Numbered from the stretch's first letter, positions 1-11,603 are shown. The stretch: 64,000 bases of DNA from Schistosoma haematobium (GCF_000699445.3 NC_067202.1:13793924-13857923); one strand, 5' to 3'. The notes: generated from the sequence alone by a model not told the origin. Numbers and translations: made by a program.

Positions 1-190
1 TCAGTACCGTTTCTTTCAAACGCAATCACTTTATCCACTTAGCTACTGAGTCATGATAACCACCTGCTTGTGCAATGGGATGAAGTTTTAAATTCACTTG
101 ATGTTATTTACTTGTATCTTCCCATTGTCATTCAAGACTGTAATTGACCAGTCTCTTGTTGGTATATATGCATCCTGTGCGACTTACCTC
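1..190 (-). repeat. Hammerhead SINE family A (SM-alpha-like), tail fragment
   Basis: This matches the non-ribozyme part of family A seen at 16866-17170: a tRNA-like box, then 'gataaccac..gcttgtgcaa' and a tail ending in an 'agactg..gaccagtctcttgttgg' type sequence. The ribozyme half would lie left of the window. Bases 191-439 hold nothing I recognise beyond A+T-rich sequence. Confidence 0.55.
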
Positions 191-439
191 AATATTGCCT
201 TCAGTTACAAGCGTCTATAAGCATAAGTTATTGTAGAAACAAAAAAGAAAAACAAATGTATTTATTCGTTATTTCTTAAAACAAAGGCACACTGACTTAT
301 CCAAATATTATGATATTCATATAAGAATAAATTTATGTGAGTAGTATATGGATTTATATGTGGAGTAATATTAAACACAAATAAGCTGATCAATTACATC
401 AATCTGTGAAAGTAAGTTCACAGTAAAAGATTGTGGAAA

Positions 440-835
440 TCGTTGAATTTCATTGAAAGCAAAAATCGGTCCAAGTTAAACAATAACTGAAAACTCGGAA
501 GCACTAGATGGCTGTTCCGTTCGAGTATGGAACTCTTCAATTGTACGTACCCACAATCCTACACGTGATAATCGAACTCACGACCTTTGGTCTCGTGCAC
601 GAATTTTTAAAATCTCAACCAGTGAGCTGATATTCAGTAGAGTATACTTCTAACTTCAATCAATCCACGATATTGAGCGGATATTTTCCATTGTCCTCGG
701 TGAGTAACTACCTCACATACGACACAGCTTATTTCCAGTGATCACGGCTTCTCCCTACAACTTTAGAAATTTCCTCTTGAAGCTTGTCGCTAATGAACAC
801 ATGATAATAATCAGTATGGGGTTGTAGAGCTTGTT
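440..835 (-). mobile_element. Hammerhead SINE family B, nearly full length, diverged
   Basis: On the minus strand the order is: body with 'gaagctgtgatcactgg', tRNA-like region, then the degraded hammerhead and 3' segment. It is recognised by alignment by eye to the better copies at 51256-51632 and 28075-28490. The ribozyme core is too mutated to be functional. A second short fragment of the same 3' segment follows at about 836-900. Confidence 0.7.
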
Positions 836-1199
836 GAATTTCGTTGAAATCAAAAACCGACCTAAGTTGGACCACTACATTGTGGACAAAACGGCGGCTC
901 AGCGCTTCCAGTATTTCAATGATGGTCTAAATTAGATCGGTTCATAATTTTAAAGTATACTTGAGTCAATCTTAGCATTTAAGTACAACCTCATTGCTAT
1001 TGAAGACCAATTATAAAACATATAATCATATACAGTTGATTGATCACTGAGTAATCACCAGTGTTATGTATATCTAATACTTTTAAATACTTACCAAACT
1101 ATAATTATCAAATTACCCTATGGCCACCAGTCTGAATGACTTGACATCCTCCGTCCTATTTCGGGATGTTAAGACGTTGAAGGTAGTCTACAAGAAATC

Positions 1200-1345
1200 T
1201 TAAACATAGTAGATAGGATTCGCCACTACTCAATGAGGAATCGATTGTAATCATATCAGTTGTGGTCGAATAGCTAAGTGATGTTATCTTAGTGATTCGA
1301 AACTGAATAATGTAGGTTCGAATCCACCGAGGAGTATTAATTTCT
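1200..1345 (+). repeat. tRNA-like repeat fragment with a B-box
   Basis: The segment ends with a good Pol III B-box (ggttcgaatcc at about 1316-1326) preceded by a possible A-box (gtcgaatagctaagtga). The surrounding sequence differs from families A and B. It could be a third tRNA-derived SINE. It does not fold as a normal tRNA, since the acceptor stem is not evident. Confidence 0.4.
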
Positions 1346-1679
1346 TCTAGACTTAATTACTGCCTCTAATTAGAACGAAATCAAAGTTCAGATTAACTTT
1401 CTCCAAATAACAAACATATATGATTAGGTATGAGAAGAATTCATCATTCTCTTTGTAGAATACTCTCAGACTAAACACAGCCAAAGTAAATAATTTATTT
1501 TTATCAGAATAGAGATTTTTAAATATTGTGATAATTTCAATAGTTGAATTCATGATTCGATCTAAGTTAAACCATCATTGAAGACCTAAAGTGTTGTTCA
1601 ATCAGTGTCGTTTGAAGACAATAATCCACTTTAGACAATGGATAAAGTGTTAGGCATAATGAAGGACGTAAACACCGTT

Positions 1680-1872
1680 GGATACCAGCTCAATAGTCTA
1701 GAAGTTAACAGTTCATGCACTAGGCCGAAGGTTTCGAGTTTGAGTCTCATGTATGCGATCGTGAATCCACACTTCTAAGAAGTATCATACTATGATGAAT
1801 CAGGCATTCAATGCTTCCAGGTTTTTCATGGTGGCCTAGTTTCAATAGACTCATGATCTCAACTATTAAAAT
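1680..1872 (+). mobile_element. Hammerhead SINE family B fragment (tRNA-like part to 3' end)
   Basis: It begins with the tRNA-like A-box area (ccagctcaatagtctaga) and continues through a decayed hammerhead to the 3' end motif 'ggtggcctag..catgatctcaactattaaaa'. The ribozyme core has lost CTGANGA. Bases 1873-2169 are A+T-rich with no recognised feature. Confidence 0.65.
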
Positions 1873-2169
1873 GGATGATTTCTATATATTTCAATCTGTG
1901 TTTTCAATGAAACCTGTTTAATCACTAGATTATAATTGATGAACTCATAGAATAAAATTTTAACAAAATTATTTGGCCTTAAAACAATATTATTGAATGG
2001 ACTATTCATTTGGTTGATTATATTCACTAATATGACCTTATACATGAAATATCCAACACATTGTATCATCATATTTAAATTAAATTATCAATGTATATTG
2101 ACACAATTTGTATTTATAATTGAATCATTTAAATAATTCATTAAGTATTTGAATAATTATAAGTGAATA

Positions 2170-2560
2170 GGCAAAAATGGATAGTAACTAGCAATGGAAT
2201 CTAGTTTGATATGCGTTTCATCCTATTTGGGACTCATCAACTGTGATATAGGGTTAATATTCACTCTAGGACTCAAACCCAATGCTGTTCACTTCAAATG
2301 CCATCGTGTTATCCACTGAATCATTGTATTGAGACTCGAGTGAACAGTAATTCTGCATCACCGCTGACGAGTCCCAAATAAGACGAAATGCCCGTCAAAC
2401 TGGATTCCACTGCTATCCATTATTCATCTTTGTTTATAAAGCTTGTGAATTAAGGCAACATCGAGGCAATCTGCACAGGATACATATATGGCCAATAAGA
2501 GACTGATCAATTGCAATGCTAAACATCAATGGGGATATTCAAGTAAACAATACTAAGTGA
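2170..2560. mobile_element. Inverted pair of family A hammerhead SINEs (fold-back)
   Basis: The left half (2170-2335) is family A on the minus strand and the right half (about 2335-2450) is family A on the plus strand. They meet at their tRNA-like ends so that the two hammerheads lie outside. The right arm holds CTGACGAG..GACGAAA. A shared tail (aattaaggca..gagactgatcaatt) follows to about 2560. The same composite recurs at 6358, 18639 and 54750. Confidence 0.75.
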
Positions 2561-2756
2561 ATTGAATGTGAATAGGTTTACATCATAAACTGATCTAAGT
2601 TAATGTCATGATGAAACGAATAATCACAGAAGTCGGAACCTGATATTTTTCCCGATTATTATTAGTGTTGTTGTATAATTGTAATGAACGAAATCTTGAT
2701 AGAGATAACCAATTTATTGTTGAATGTATAATTATAAAGTGTTTTCATAAAATATA

Positions 2757-2945
2757 AAAACTGTACATTTGCACATCTTCCATCAGTTGTGTCTTACAAA
2801 GTTTATTGTACCTTCATTCCTGTTGTTATTATAATTATTCTCTATTTAAATTCCTATTCTCTTCAATTTGATTTTCCCAGACATTCCAATTCTGATTAGT
2901 GTTACATACTACTTATGTCTGTCAACATAAATAACATACACCACA
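2757..2945 (+). repeat. Repeat family E, ending in a hairpin
   Basis: About 190 bp beginning near 'acatttgcacatcttccatcagttgt' and ending with an imperfect hairpin around 2909-2934 (ctacttatgtc..aacataaataa). Related copies are at 5588-5800, 6060-6180, 52855-52970, 55420-55612 and, inverted, 54240-54400. Bases 2946-3429 show no recognised gene. Confidence 0.6.
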
Positions 2946-3429
2946 TAATTACTGAGTAACTAGATTATTTTATGTATATACATTCCATTTAGGTTAACAC
3001 ATAAACTAATGTCATGCAGCTCAGTATTCCCGATTTGTTACCAATTGATTACTTACAGTTCCCGTACTCACAACTTTTTTTTGGCTTACTCGTGTATAAT
3101 AGTTATTTTTCATTTTATGATGTAGTACAATCCATCAATATATGTATATAAACCACGTCTGTTTGAAATATATGGCTAGTAGAGTTTAGATGATACTTCT
3201 TGACTCAACGCAGAGCATAAATGGGAGCTCATGAATAGTGGATCAATAGGAGCTAGGCTGTCAGCCCAAGGTCACTAGTGCTGTGTCGGGCGAGTAATGG
3301 ACCAAGTCATCGGCATTAAACTACAGAATAAGTAATAGACTAAATTAGGATCAGGATTCTGGTTGGTGACTGGGCAGGTGATATTACCCAGTACGTTTCA
3401 AGATATAACAGTTAGACAACCATTGAAAA

Positions 3430-3912
3430 CGATGAAACATTCAAGAGTTGTTTCATGATATTATGAAACTCCTCAGCAGTAGTGTACACCCATGACTTCC
3501 ACTAAGAGGACAAAACTAAAGACCTTCAGACTTCATTTAGGCTACTGAGTCAACAAAGACTTTTTGAAATGTAATAATTAGCTCTCTTGTAAGTATAGAG
3601 TGGTGTAAATTGTTGAATTTTATCGACATCTTGAACACTTAATTCTATAACATTTAAACAAATCATTATTCTATTGAAATCGTGATCTGATCAATGTTAA
3701 GTCACCATTGAAAACCTGGAAGCACTAGAAAGAAGTTTCATCCTGTTATAAAACTCCTCAGGAGTAAAGTAATCGCGCGAGACCGAAGGTCATGGGTTCA
3801 ATTACTACGTGTGAGCTCATGGATGTGTTCTGTCTCTGATGAGTCTGATACTAGGACAAAATGGTCGTCTAGTACATCCAGGTTTTCGGTTGTTGTCTTA
3901 CTTGGACTGATT
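3430..3912. mobile_element. Hammerhead SINE family B fragments, minus then plus
   Basis: There is a minus-strand fragment at about 3430-3560, another at about 3690-3780, then a plus-strand fragment from 3776 (cgcgcgagaccgaaggtc) through a hammerhead-like segment with CTGATGAG near 3836 to about 3912. The ordering is again minus followed by plus. All are degraded. Confidence 0.6.
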
Positions 3913-4887
3913 CAGTATTTCATGGAAAAATTAACTCTCTGTAGAATTAACTCAAGAATATGATGTGGTGATTGAGTTCTTGATAAGTCTTGCGGATTGA
4001 ACGCTACATTTGTTTTCTAAGCTATTCTGTAACCCCCAAGCTAGAACTATACAGCGACGCGAACACGAGAGAGAAGACGCAAAGTATCTGTGAAGTAGTT
4101 TACTCCAAAGTTCCTTTTTGTACAGAAAAACACGGGTATTTATAGATGTTAACATTTGTTAAATCAACATCATATTTTGGCCAATCCGCTAAAAGACATG
4201 TTATGCTACTGACCAATAATAGAACGTCACGTTGACATTCTAGAAAGCTCCATCATGCTCTGATTGGCTAGGACTCCTCGGCTCCTTTAGGGCCTCTGGA
4301 GGCTCCGTTGCAGTTCTGGGAAAACCGAATCAACAGTTCTGCAATAACAGATTATGCTGCTGTCAACATCTAAGATATTTACTAGTCAATCATCCTATTT
4401 CAAGGTTTAGTAAGTGAAAATAACCCAGTCTAGTTTTAGGTGATCGTAGGTATTCTCTAAGAGATCCTAGACCTAAATTTCGTGCCAGTCACCATTTGTC
4501 AGTAAAGCATATCTGTGATCTTGAAGAGATTGATAATCTAGATTACATGTCATCTAGACTATCTCCCTATTTCAGTCAATCAGTGGAGGTTTGTCTGATA
4601 CTTTTTCCAGATTTATTTATCGACCAATATAACTTATCTGGTTTCCTCTATATCAATGACTGAAATTCCTTCACATTCCATATCTAATCAATTATACAGA
4701 TTGTCTTTTTCAAAAGAAACCTTGTAGGTTATTTATAACAAACTTCATTCTCCCTTATTTTCTCATTATACGGCTCACTTATCTTCTAGAAAATATTTCC
4801 AATTCATGAAATATTTGAGAACTTAAATCTCTAAAGTGGTTTAACACTGTATTTATTGAAGAAAATAACAGAAATTTAATAATTCCT
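3913..4887. other. No recognised gene; moderately complex sequence
   Basis: About 970 bp with no SINE, RT or TIR match that I can see. It holds scattered short reading frames on the minus strand only (67 and 62 residues), with no domain-like motif. The part at 4010-4330 is somewhat GC-richer than its surroundings and may be old repeat sequence. Confidence 0.4.
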
Positions 4888-5345
4888 ATAGTTGAGATCA
4901 TGAGTCGATTGAAGCTAGACCACCATGGAAAACCTATAAGCATTGGACAGTCGTTTCGTCTTAGCATGGAATTCCTCAGTAGTGCGCATCCACGATCCCG
5001 CCTCGCGAGATGCTAACTCAGCACCTATCAGTCTCCCACGCGAGCGCCTAACCCCTAGACCACTGAACCAGTCGGCATCCAATTGTTTTTATGTTTAACT
5101 TCAACTATTCCACGAAATTGAGCGACACATTCAACATTGTCATCAATGGGTTTTTATCTCACAATAGACCCGGTTGAACTCCACTGGTCACTGCTTCTCA
5201 CTAGGAATAAAAGCGGGATCGTGGATGCTCACTGCCTCAGAGGAGTCCCACAATACGACGAAACGGCCGTCTAGTGCTTCCGGGTTTTCCATAATGGTCT
5301 AGCTTCAACTGACTCATGAATTCAACTATTAAATTACTATAATAT
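4888..5345. mobile_element. Inverted pair of hammerhead SINE family B copies
   Basis: The minus-strand copy at 4888-5208 has the 3' end at the left, then hammerhead, tRNA-like part and body. It joins a plus-strand hammerhead plus 3' segment at about 5215-5345 (gaggagtcccacaatacgacgaaacggcc). The outer ends are near-mirror images (aatagttgagatcatgag versus its complement), so the locus is a fold-back. Confidence 0.75.
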
Positions 5346-5587
5346 CCACAAAATCTCTCTGAAAATAACAGAAGTTATAAATCATACGATAAATTTTGTT
5401 GTGTCCATGGTATATTTAACTGAATTGTCTCTAAAACTAGTGGATCAGACGACATAAGTATGGACATAAAAACAAAATGAAAAATGGTTTATTTGACTCC
5501 CATAATAAATCAAATCGATATCTGAGTACAGCGGTTTTTATACGACTTACACTGGCTGACAATTTGCTTTCATAAGATATGACAATC

Positions 5588-5800
5588 ATACATTCAATAC
5601 ATTATTTGCATATCTTCCATCAATTGTCCTGTAGGTGCTTCATGATTCTTCGATATCTGTTGTCAGTACAATGGTTCCCTATTTCTCTTTCTGTTCTTTT
5701 CAACTCAATCTTCTTCTAGCAGGTATTCCACTTCCGATTACTGATACATATATATACTACTTATATCTGTCAGCATAAGTAGTATACACCATAATCTTTG
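5588..5800 (+). repeat. Repeat family E with terminal hairpin
   Basis: Same family as 2757-2945. The hairpin lies at 5757-5782 (ctacttata..tataagtag-like, imperfect). It is preceded by a pyrimidine-rich stretch with 'cttctagcaggtattccact'. No coding capacity seen. Confidence 0.6.
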
Positions 5801-6059
5801 TATACATTAAACTAAACAGTACTTGATATGAATTAACAAACAATTTATTGTTTAAGCACTAATTGTCTAAGACTAACATAAAATTATTCCTTCTTACAAT
5901 ATGTCATAGAAGATTGGAAAAATAAATCAATATCGTATGTTAATTACACTCAAATCAATTAAGTCCTTGTGTAGGGAACAACACATTCAGGTAGGGAAGA
6001 CCAATTATTTGATAAATGCTAAATTGTGGAGTGTGTTCAAAAGGTATACATTAGATACA

Positions 6060-6292
6060 TAACTTGCGCATTTTCCATCAGTTATCCTTTATATTGCTTC
6101 ATGATTCTTACAATTCTCTTGTTATTACAATTACACTCTGTTCTCATTTTTGTTCTCTTCAATTGAATCCTCACTACTGAGGAGTCCTACACTAGGATGA
6201 AACGACTGTCCAATGCTTCCAGATTTTCAATGATGGCCTAGCTTAGATCGACTCATAAATTCGACTATTAAAATTATTACAAACCTAAAAAT
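6060..6292 (+). repeat. Family E start followed by family B hammerhead end
   Basis: 6060-6175 matches the first part of family E. From about 6176 the sequence is a family B hammerhead and 3' segment: CTGAGGAG at 6178, GATGAAAC near 6202, then 'cttccagattttcaatgatggcctag'. This suggests nested insertion. Confidence 0.55.
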
Positions 6293-6357
6293 CTTCATTC
6301 TAAAAATATTTCCTTACCAGAAGAGCAAATTTAATAACGTTTATTTACTAAGCAAAC

Positions 6358-6640
6358 ATGGATGATGGCTAGCAGTGGAATCCAGTTTGACGAGCGTTTC
6401 GTCTCATTCGGGACTCATCAGCTGGATGTATCTACAGCTCAGAGTTGGTGTTCACTCCATGGCTCGAACTCAGTACTGTACGCTTTAAACCCTATCTCGT
6501 TATCCACTTTTTACGTTCGAATCTCAGGGTGAACGTCAACACTGAAATGCAGGTATATCCAACTGACGAGTCCCGAATAGGATGAAACGCGCTTCAAACT
6601 GGATTCCACGACTAGCTTCTATCCATCTTTGCTTTTTTGT
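6358..6640. mobile_element. Inverted pair of family A hammerhead SINEs (fold-back)
   Basis: The left arm is the minus-strand copy (gatggctagcagtggaatcc at 6364) and the right arm is the plus-strand copy ending 'ggattccacgactag..atccatctttgctt'. The right-arm hammerhead keeps CTGACGAG and GATGAAAC. This copy lacks the shared tail seen at 2450-2560. Confidence 0.75.
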
Positions 6641-6879
6641 GTTGTACATTGTCAAACTATATTCATGCATATTCGTAAGAAAGTAATTCAATTAGTGTTA
6701 TACAAGACTAAATACTTTAGGATGAATATATACGCTCATTGAAATTCCCATTTGAAGTTATACAGATAATTTTGAACATATAGGAAAAGGAAGTCGGATT
6801 GAAGAATGAAATGTATAGTGTTGAACACTAAATCGACTGATCTGTACTGTATAGTTAATATTCATTAATAATTTAGGAG

Positions 6880-7300
6880 CCTGTGTAGATTGTTATGTAA
6901 TCGTTGAAAACTAGGAAGCAATGAAGAAATAACCACTTTATCCTGGAATCAAACATCTCAGAACTTTATATTTTTAATTCTACCACAAGTAATCGAACAT
7001 GGTATCTCTAGGCTTCGAGGGAAGTAATTAACATCTAAACTACTAAGTATTAGCCATTACTATTAATGACATTTATATCATAGTTTTCTATGAGAACTGA
7101 ATGAGTTGCCTCGTGATGTTAGTAACTGTTAAGCTCATGAAAATTCTTATTATAATATGTTGTAAAGACTGTTCAATTGTGTATTTCACTTCCCTATGGG
7201 ATCGTGGATACTCGCCACTATTGAAGAGTCTGATACTAGGGCGAAATGGTTTTTCAATACTGCTTAGTTTTCAACGGTTATTTTGTTATATCTGTGAAAA
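6880..7300. mobile_element. Hammerhead SINE family B fragments, minus then plus
   Basis: A degraded minus-strand copy lies at about 6880-7040. A plus-strand hammerhead and 3' segment lies at about 7195-7295 (gggatcgtggatactcgcc..gggcgaaatgg). The ribozymes are not intact. Confidence 0.55.
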
Positions 7301-7454
7301 AAGGTTACTCATATCTTACAAATAATGTACAAGTAAACAGTAGCAAAGCTTTAGGTTCTGTTAGAAATTTCATGCTAAAGTATATAGCTTAAATATTTTC
7401 GATTACATAGACTGACTATCAACTTAAAATAATTGTTAAATTAGCCGAACAGAA

Positions 7455-7795
7455 AGAAGGGCATAACTTAGATTTTTTGAGCATGTTCCAAAAAGCCTCA
7501 GAACAAGAGAAAGAAAGACTCTAAACAATGCAATCATCAGACATCTCTTGAATACAGGATATCAGCTCGATACCTTTCAATCTTTCAAAGTAATTGGTAA
7601 GCAGCCAAACTCCAGTCTTTTGAAGTTTGCTGAAGCCGTTGCTATCAGGCGTCGAAAATCAAACTTATGTGTTCATACAGATATGATTATTATTCTTTCT
7701 TTTGCCTTGGTAACAAATATTCCTAAAACTTTCTTGCATTTACTACATCAATATGTCTTTTCATTTTGACTGTCTTCCAGACTAGCAATCTTATT
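7455..7795 (+). pseudogene. Penelope-like element, 3' end of ORF (GIY-YIG region), fragment
   Basis: One frame reads EHVPKSLRTRERK..AIIRHLLNTGYQ..FKVI..LKFAEAVAIRRRKSNLCVHT. This is the C-terminal pattern (EH, then a His-containing block, then AEA.aI...kP.LC) also seen in the fragments at 50245-50825 and 51801-52180. In Penelope-like elements this region is the GIY-YIG endonuclease C-terminus. The fragment lacks the GIY-YIG core and the reverse transcriptase, and a stop precedes it. Assignment to Penelope-like elements comes from family knowledge and similarity to the other two copies. Confidence 0.6.
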
Positions 7796-8089
7796 TTAGT
7801 TGATTAAGCTTCATTCATTTTATTCTTATCAACCTTTACTCATTATGTAATCACTTGTTTCTGGCTGTTTGAACTGTTGTCGCAATCAATATTGTAGAAT
7901 GTTCTTTCACATAAGGTATATATGTTTACTATATTCAGTCTTTTTAATTTATTCACACTCTTGCTATACTATACTACTATGTTTTCAATATAACTTCCAA
8001 CCAAATACTCTCATATAAGTAAATTAAACCCATTACGTAATTAGGATTTCTAAATATCACAGATTGTAAGCAAGTGACGAGAACCAGAT

Positions 8090-8612
8090 GAAATAAAAGT
8101 TAACTCATCATTAAAAACATAGAAACACAGTACGACCATTTCGTCCTACTGTGAAAAGCATCAGTAATGCACAACAATGATCCCTCACATAGCATTCGAA
8201 CTCAGGACTTTCGATGTCTCACTCAGACGATTAACCTCTAAACTACTACGTCGGCATTCAACGGTGTTAGTGTCTAACTTTAATTGATCCATATGCTCAC
8301 TAGTAACTAACTTCAAGTTGGATTTCCTAGACTTCTAGTGAGAAGCTGTGACCAGTTATCCACTTCAGACAAGATCATAAACCAGTCAAAGTTACACATT
8401 AACAGTTGTCTAATGATTAAGCGTTCGTACACGACACTAAAAGTTCGAAGTTCGAGTCTCATGTGAAAGATTACAAAAGTACATTGCTGAGAAATCTCAC
8501 AATAGAATGAATCGCGTTTAGATTTCCAATAATAATCTAACTTCGATGAACTTACAAATTCATCTATGAAATTACTACAATCTTCATAAATCCCCACCCT
8601 GAAAATAACTAT
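8090..8612. mobile_element. Hammerhead SINE family B inverted pair, old
   Basis: The minus-strand copy at about 8090-8345 (aaaacatagaaacacagtacgaccatttcgtcc) is followed by a plus-strand copy at about 8345-8612, which has a tRNA-like segment (tctaatgattaagcgttc) and a decayed hammerhead (gctgagaaatctcacaatag). Bases 7796-8089 and 8613-8865 are A+T-rich with nothing recognised. Confidence 0.6.
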
Positions 8613-8865
8613 AGTTACCATTTAAATAGTTTCATAATCATAACCGTAAATAAATCACACTTCAATTATTAGGTCAGATTATTATATTCATACTCTCATT
8701 GAAATTTAAGATAAACCTATTTACTTTTCATTTCTTCACAATAATACACAAACACCTTTTTTTCTTTTTCTTTTCCTTCAGGCTTATCATTCTAACTAGA
8801 CACATTTCAATCAATCTTTAATTATAACTCAGGTTGTATATTTCAAATGTTACTGATACCCTATA

Positions 8866-9045
8866 CTGATAATAATAATAATAATAATGGTAATGATAGT
8901 ACTGGCAGTAGTAATAGTGATAGTGATAATAATAGTAGTAATAGTAATAAGGATAATAGTACTGGCAGTAATGATAATAATGGTAATGCTAATAATGGCA
9001 ATAGTAATGGTAATAGTAATAGTAATAATAATAATAATAATTCAT
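8866..9045 (+). repeat. Degenerate (AAT)n / RRT trinucleotide repeat
   Basis: Nearly every triplet is AAT, AGT, GAT or GGT, i.e. RRT. One frame reads as a run of Asn, Ser, Asp and Gly of about 60 residues, ending at a TGA. It looks like an (AAT)n microsatellite with A-to-G type changes. A splice-acceptor-like CAG lies just upstream (about 8832). I do not call it an exon because nothing beyond composition supports one. Confidence 0.7.
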
Positions 9046-9480
9046 GAAAGTGATATCAAAGGAGATTCGAGCCAGTATTAATCGGAAGAAAAAAAAAGGG
9101 AGGAATTAGGTCAATGGATTACAGTTTACGTAATATCATCTCGATTAATTTTCGCTTTAATTATTTTGTGTTTTTTCATGCGAAATAGATGTGGATAGAT
9201 TAACCTGAAAACTGTTGTACTATGTATACGTATCTATAAGCTGTCTAAGCTGTATTGAATAAGGAATAAGTGCGACGACGACAACGACAACAGCAACATA
9301 AAAGAAGGATGTGGTTAAAATTTCACTCTGAAATGATTTCCTTTTTTTATTTTTTTTCTCTTCTTTTTCTCTTCTTAAATAAATCTAATTTTATGTGAGT
9401 AATTATTCGGTTAACGAGATATTGGATTGGATTAAAGTATGTTCTGTGCAAGATTGTGTTGTGAGTTACATTGATTAACC

Positions 9481-10262
9481 GGCGAGACTCTAATTTATGG
9501 ACGACCTTTGAATGAATCTTAAGTAACCTTGAGAAATATTAGCCAATCAGCAAACAGTCAGTATAGACTAAAAATATGTTATACGAAACCAAAGAAATAA
9601 AGTGGATACACTTCTTATACGTGGTTCAAAAACTTGTCAAGGTTAGAAAGAGGTTCAGAGGTTCTAAAATCGTAATGCATGCAGTAGAGGAAATCATCCA
9701 TACGGCTACAGAATAGTCAGCCTCTGGAGCCATGATAAAGTCTCAAAAACTCTTTCAGCCTCGACCACATAGCTTCAATATTGTTTATGTGCACTTCGGT
9801 TGTTGAGTGCACAAAATGCTACTTGTGGATAACGACACGATGCACATAACCAAACCTATGTAGGAGTCTGTACGCTCTCCAAACACCCGTATATATTGTA
9901 GTACCTGGCTGCAACCAGTGTTACTGGTGCTTTTTTTATCCAGTTCTCGATAATTGTCGTAATTTGCCTTAGTTAGGAATTATATATGGGGTTTTCATCA
10001 CGAACTGACATCAGCTAAAATCCCAGAAATCTATTTAGCCAAATGGATGGAAGGCTTTCGTGCCCAAATTCAAGGTCTGTTATCTTATACCTGAATGATT
10101 CGTCCACAAATTGTAGTCTTGCCATTTTACTTGTTATATCCGTTCTGTACAAAATTCCCTGTGAACCGGTCGTACGTTAGCACTATGCACTGAAGTTGGC
10201 TCTGTGACCTTGAAATCTCTAAGACGCTTCTGATTGGCTCGTCCACAAATTAGAGTCTCGCC
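9481..10262 (-). mobile_element. Merlin-type DNA transposon, 782 bp, with TIRs and 8-bp TSD
   Basis: The terminal inverted repeats are 24 bp and differ at one position: ggcgagactctaatttatgg.. at the left, and the complement of ..ccacaaattagagtctcgcc at the right. An exact 8-bp direct duplication, gattaacc, flanks the element at 9473-9480 and 10263-10270. Merlin elements (IS1016-related) are known to make 8-9 bp duplications and have been described in Schistosoma. The interior holds a decayed transposase on the minus strand. The boundaries are firm because TIR and TSD agree. Confidence 0.88.
9655..9927 (-). pseudogene. Merlin/IS1016-like DDE transposase remnant
   Basis: Reading the minus strand, one frame gives GTTIYTGVWRAY, then HRFGYVHRVVIHK, a stop, HFVHSTTEVHINNIEAMW and SRLKEFLRLYHGS, followed by another stop and FCSRMDDFLYCMHYDF. 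This is the C-terminal half of the transposase. The WRAY motif, GY.H block and N.IE..W..LK block (carrying the final acidic residue) are in the expected order. The position before V-WRAY where an Asp is expected is Gly, and there are in-frame TAG and TGA stops, so it is dead. Identification rests on motif order, supported by the TIR/TSD structure around it. Confidence 0.75.
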
Positions 10263-10674
10263 GATTAACCACTTCTTAGTCAATCCGAGCTACTTGAGAT
10301 ATAGAAAAATGTCTAGAATCTTTTTTATGTAAAAATATAAATATGATAAACGTTTTTCTTATTGTAATTACTACCTTTATGCACTCTTGTTATTTGGAAT
10401 ATAATTACGTTCCTGTTCAATCATGTTCTGATTTGGGGACCTGTCGAGTAAAGTAATGTCCAACACTACTCAACAATAAGAGCAGCTGAGTTGTAATATG
10501 AGAAATTATAACAATATGGAATCTTGATATTTGACTATAGCACAATTTTTCTATGAATTTGAATTCTGAAATCACTCTTAAAACATTATGATGTTGTAAG
10601 CAAAGATGGATAGTGGCTGCTAGGTCGTAATTAAAGAAATTGTAACACATTTAACAATAAAAGTAATTTTTGAT

Positions 10675-11050
10675 TGAGATCATGAACCGATTGCTGTTAG
10701 ACCACCATTAAGAACCTGGAAGTACTGGACAACAGTTTCGTGTTATTGTGAACTCCTCAAAAGTGCGCATCCACGATCCCAATCTCAGCATTCGAACCCA
10801 GAACCTTCGGTCACGTGCGTGGACCTTTGACCTCTAGACCACTGAGCTTGTTTTCAGCAGTGTTAATGTCTGCTTTCAATCAATTTACGATATTGTGCGA
10901 ATATCTTTGATTGTCTTTGGTTGGTAATTACCTCACATTCGACACGGTTTATTTCTACTGATCACAGCTTTTCACTAGAACTCAGAGAATTTTCTCGCTT
11001 GAACACATGGTAATTATCACTATAGAGTTGTGAATATTGTCAAGTTTCAT
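10675..11050 (-). mobile_element. Hammerhead SINE family B, near full length
   Basis: From left to right (3' to 5' of the element): 'gattgagatcatgaaccgatt', decayed hammerhead, tRNA-like part with the complement of a B-box (cattcgaacc) and A-box, then the body (gatcacagcttttcactagaactc) ending 'attatcactatagagttgtg'. About 376 bp. Bases 11051-11603 contain no recognised gene; a run of C lies at 11389-11397. Confidence 0.75.
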
Positions 11051-11603
11051 CAATAAATCATTTCTTCAATGAATAAATCATTCACCTTAAAGAAAAGAAA
11101 ACCGCTAAAAAAAATATGCTACGAATGCCTCACACATTATTTTAAATGATAAACAACACTATTTAGACTAGTGATTTGCATGTTATAACAGAAATCTATT
11201 AGTATTTAAAGAACTAGACAAAAGATGATATTGGTCATTTTCCAGTAGTCGATCAATCATATATACTTGACTTTTGGTTCATTATGAAGGATGACTAATT
11301 TCAAAAAACAAGGCAAACTTGATAATCCATCTCATCAATAAGTGTCAAATAGAAAGAATCTCAAGTTCAGAATGTCTTGTCAACTAATCCCCCCCCCAAA
11401 CACTTAAAATGCAAAACTAATGCTTTACAATATATTTGTTGATAAGCCTAGCAGTTCATTCATACTTCTCAAATCGATCAATCAAATTTATACATTATTG
11501 TCATATGAATGACCAATACGCAACTACACCAACGTCTCAGTGACATGAATGATAAATAACCCCAGTATTGTATAAGTTGAAGTTGTTAAGACCTGACAGC
11601 TAC

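Noticed and set aside
8847..9047. Asn/Ser/Asp/Gly-rich 66-residue frame as a gene
   Set aside because: Explained by a degenerate trinucleotide repeat; open in more than one frame.
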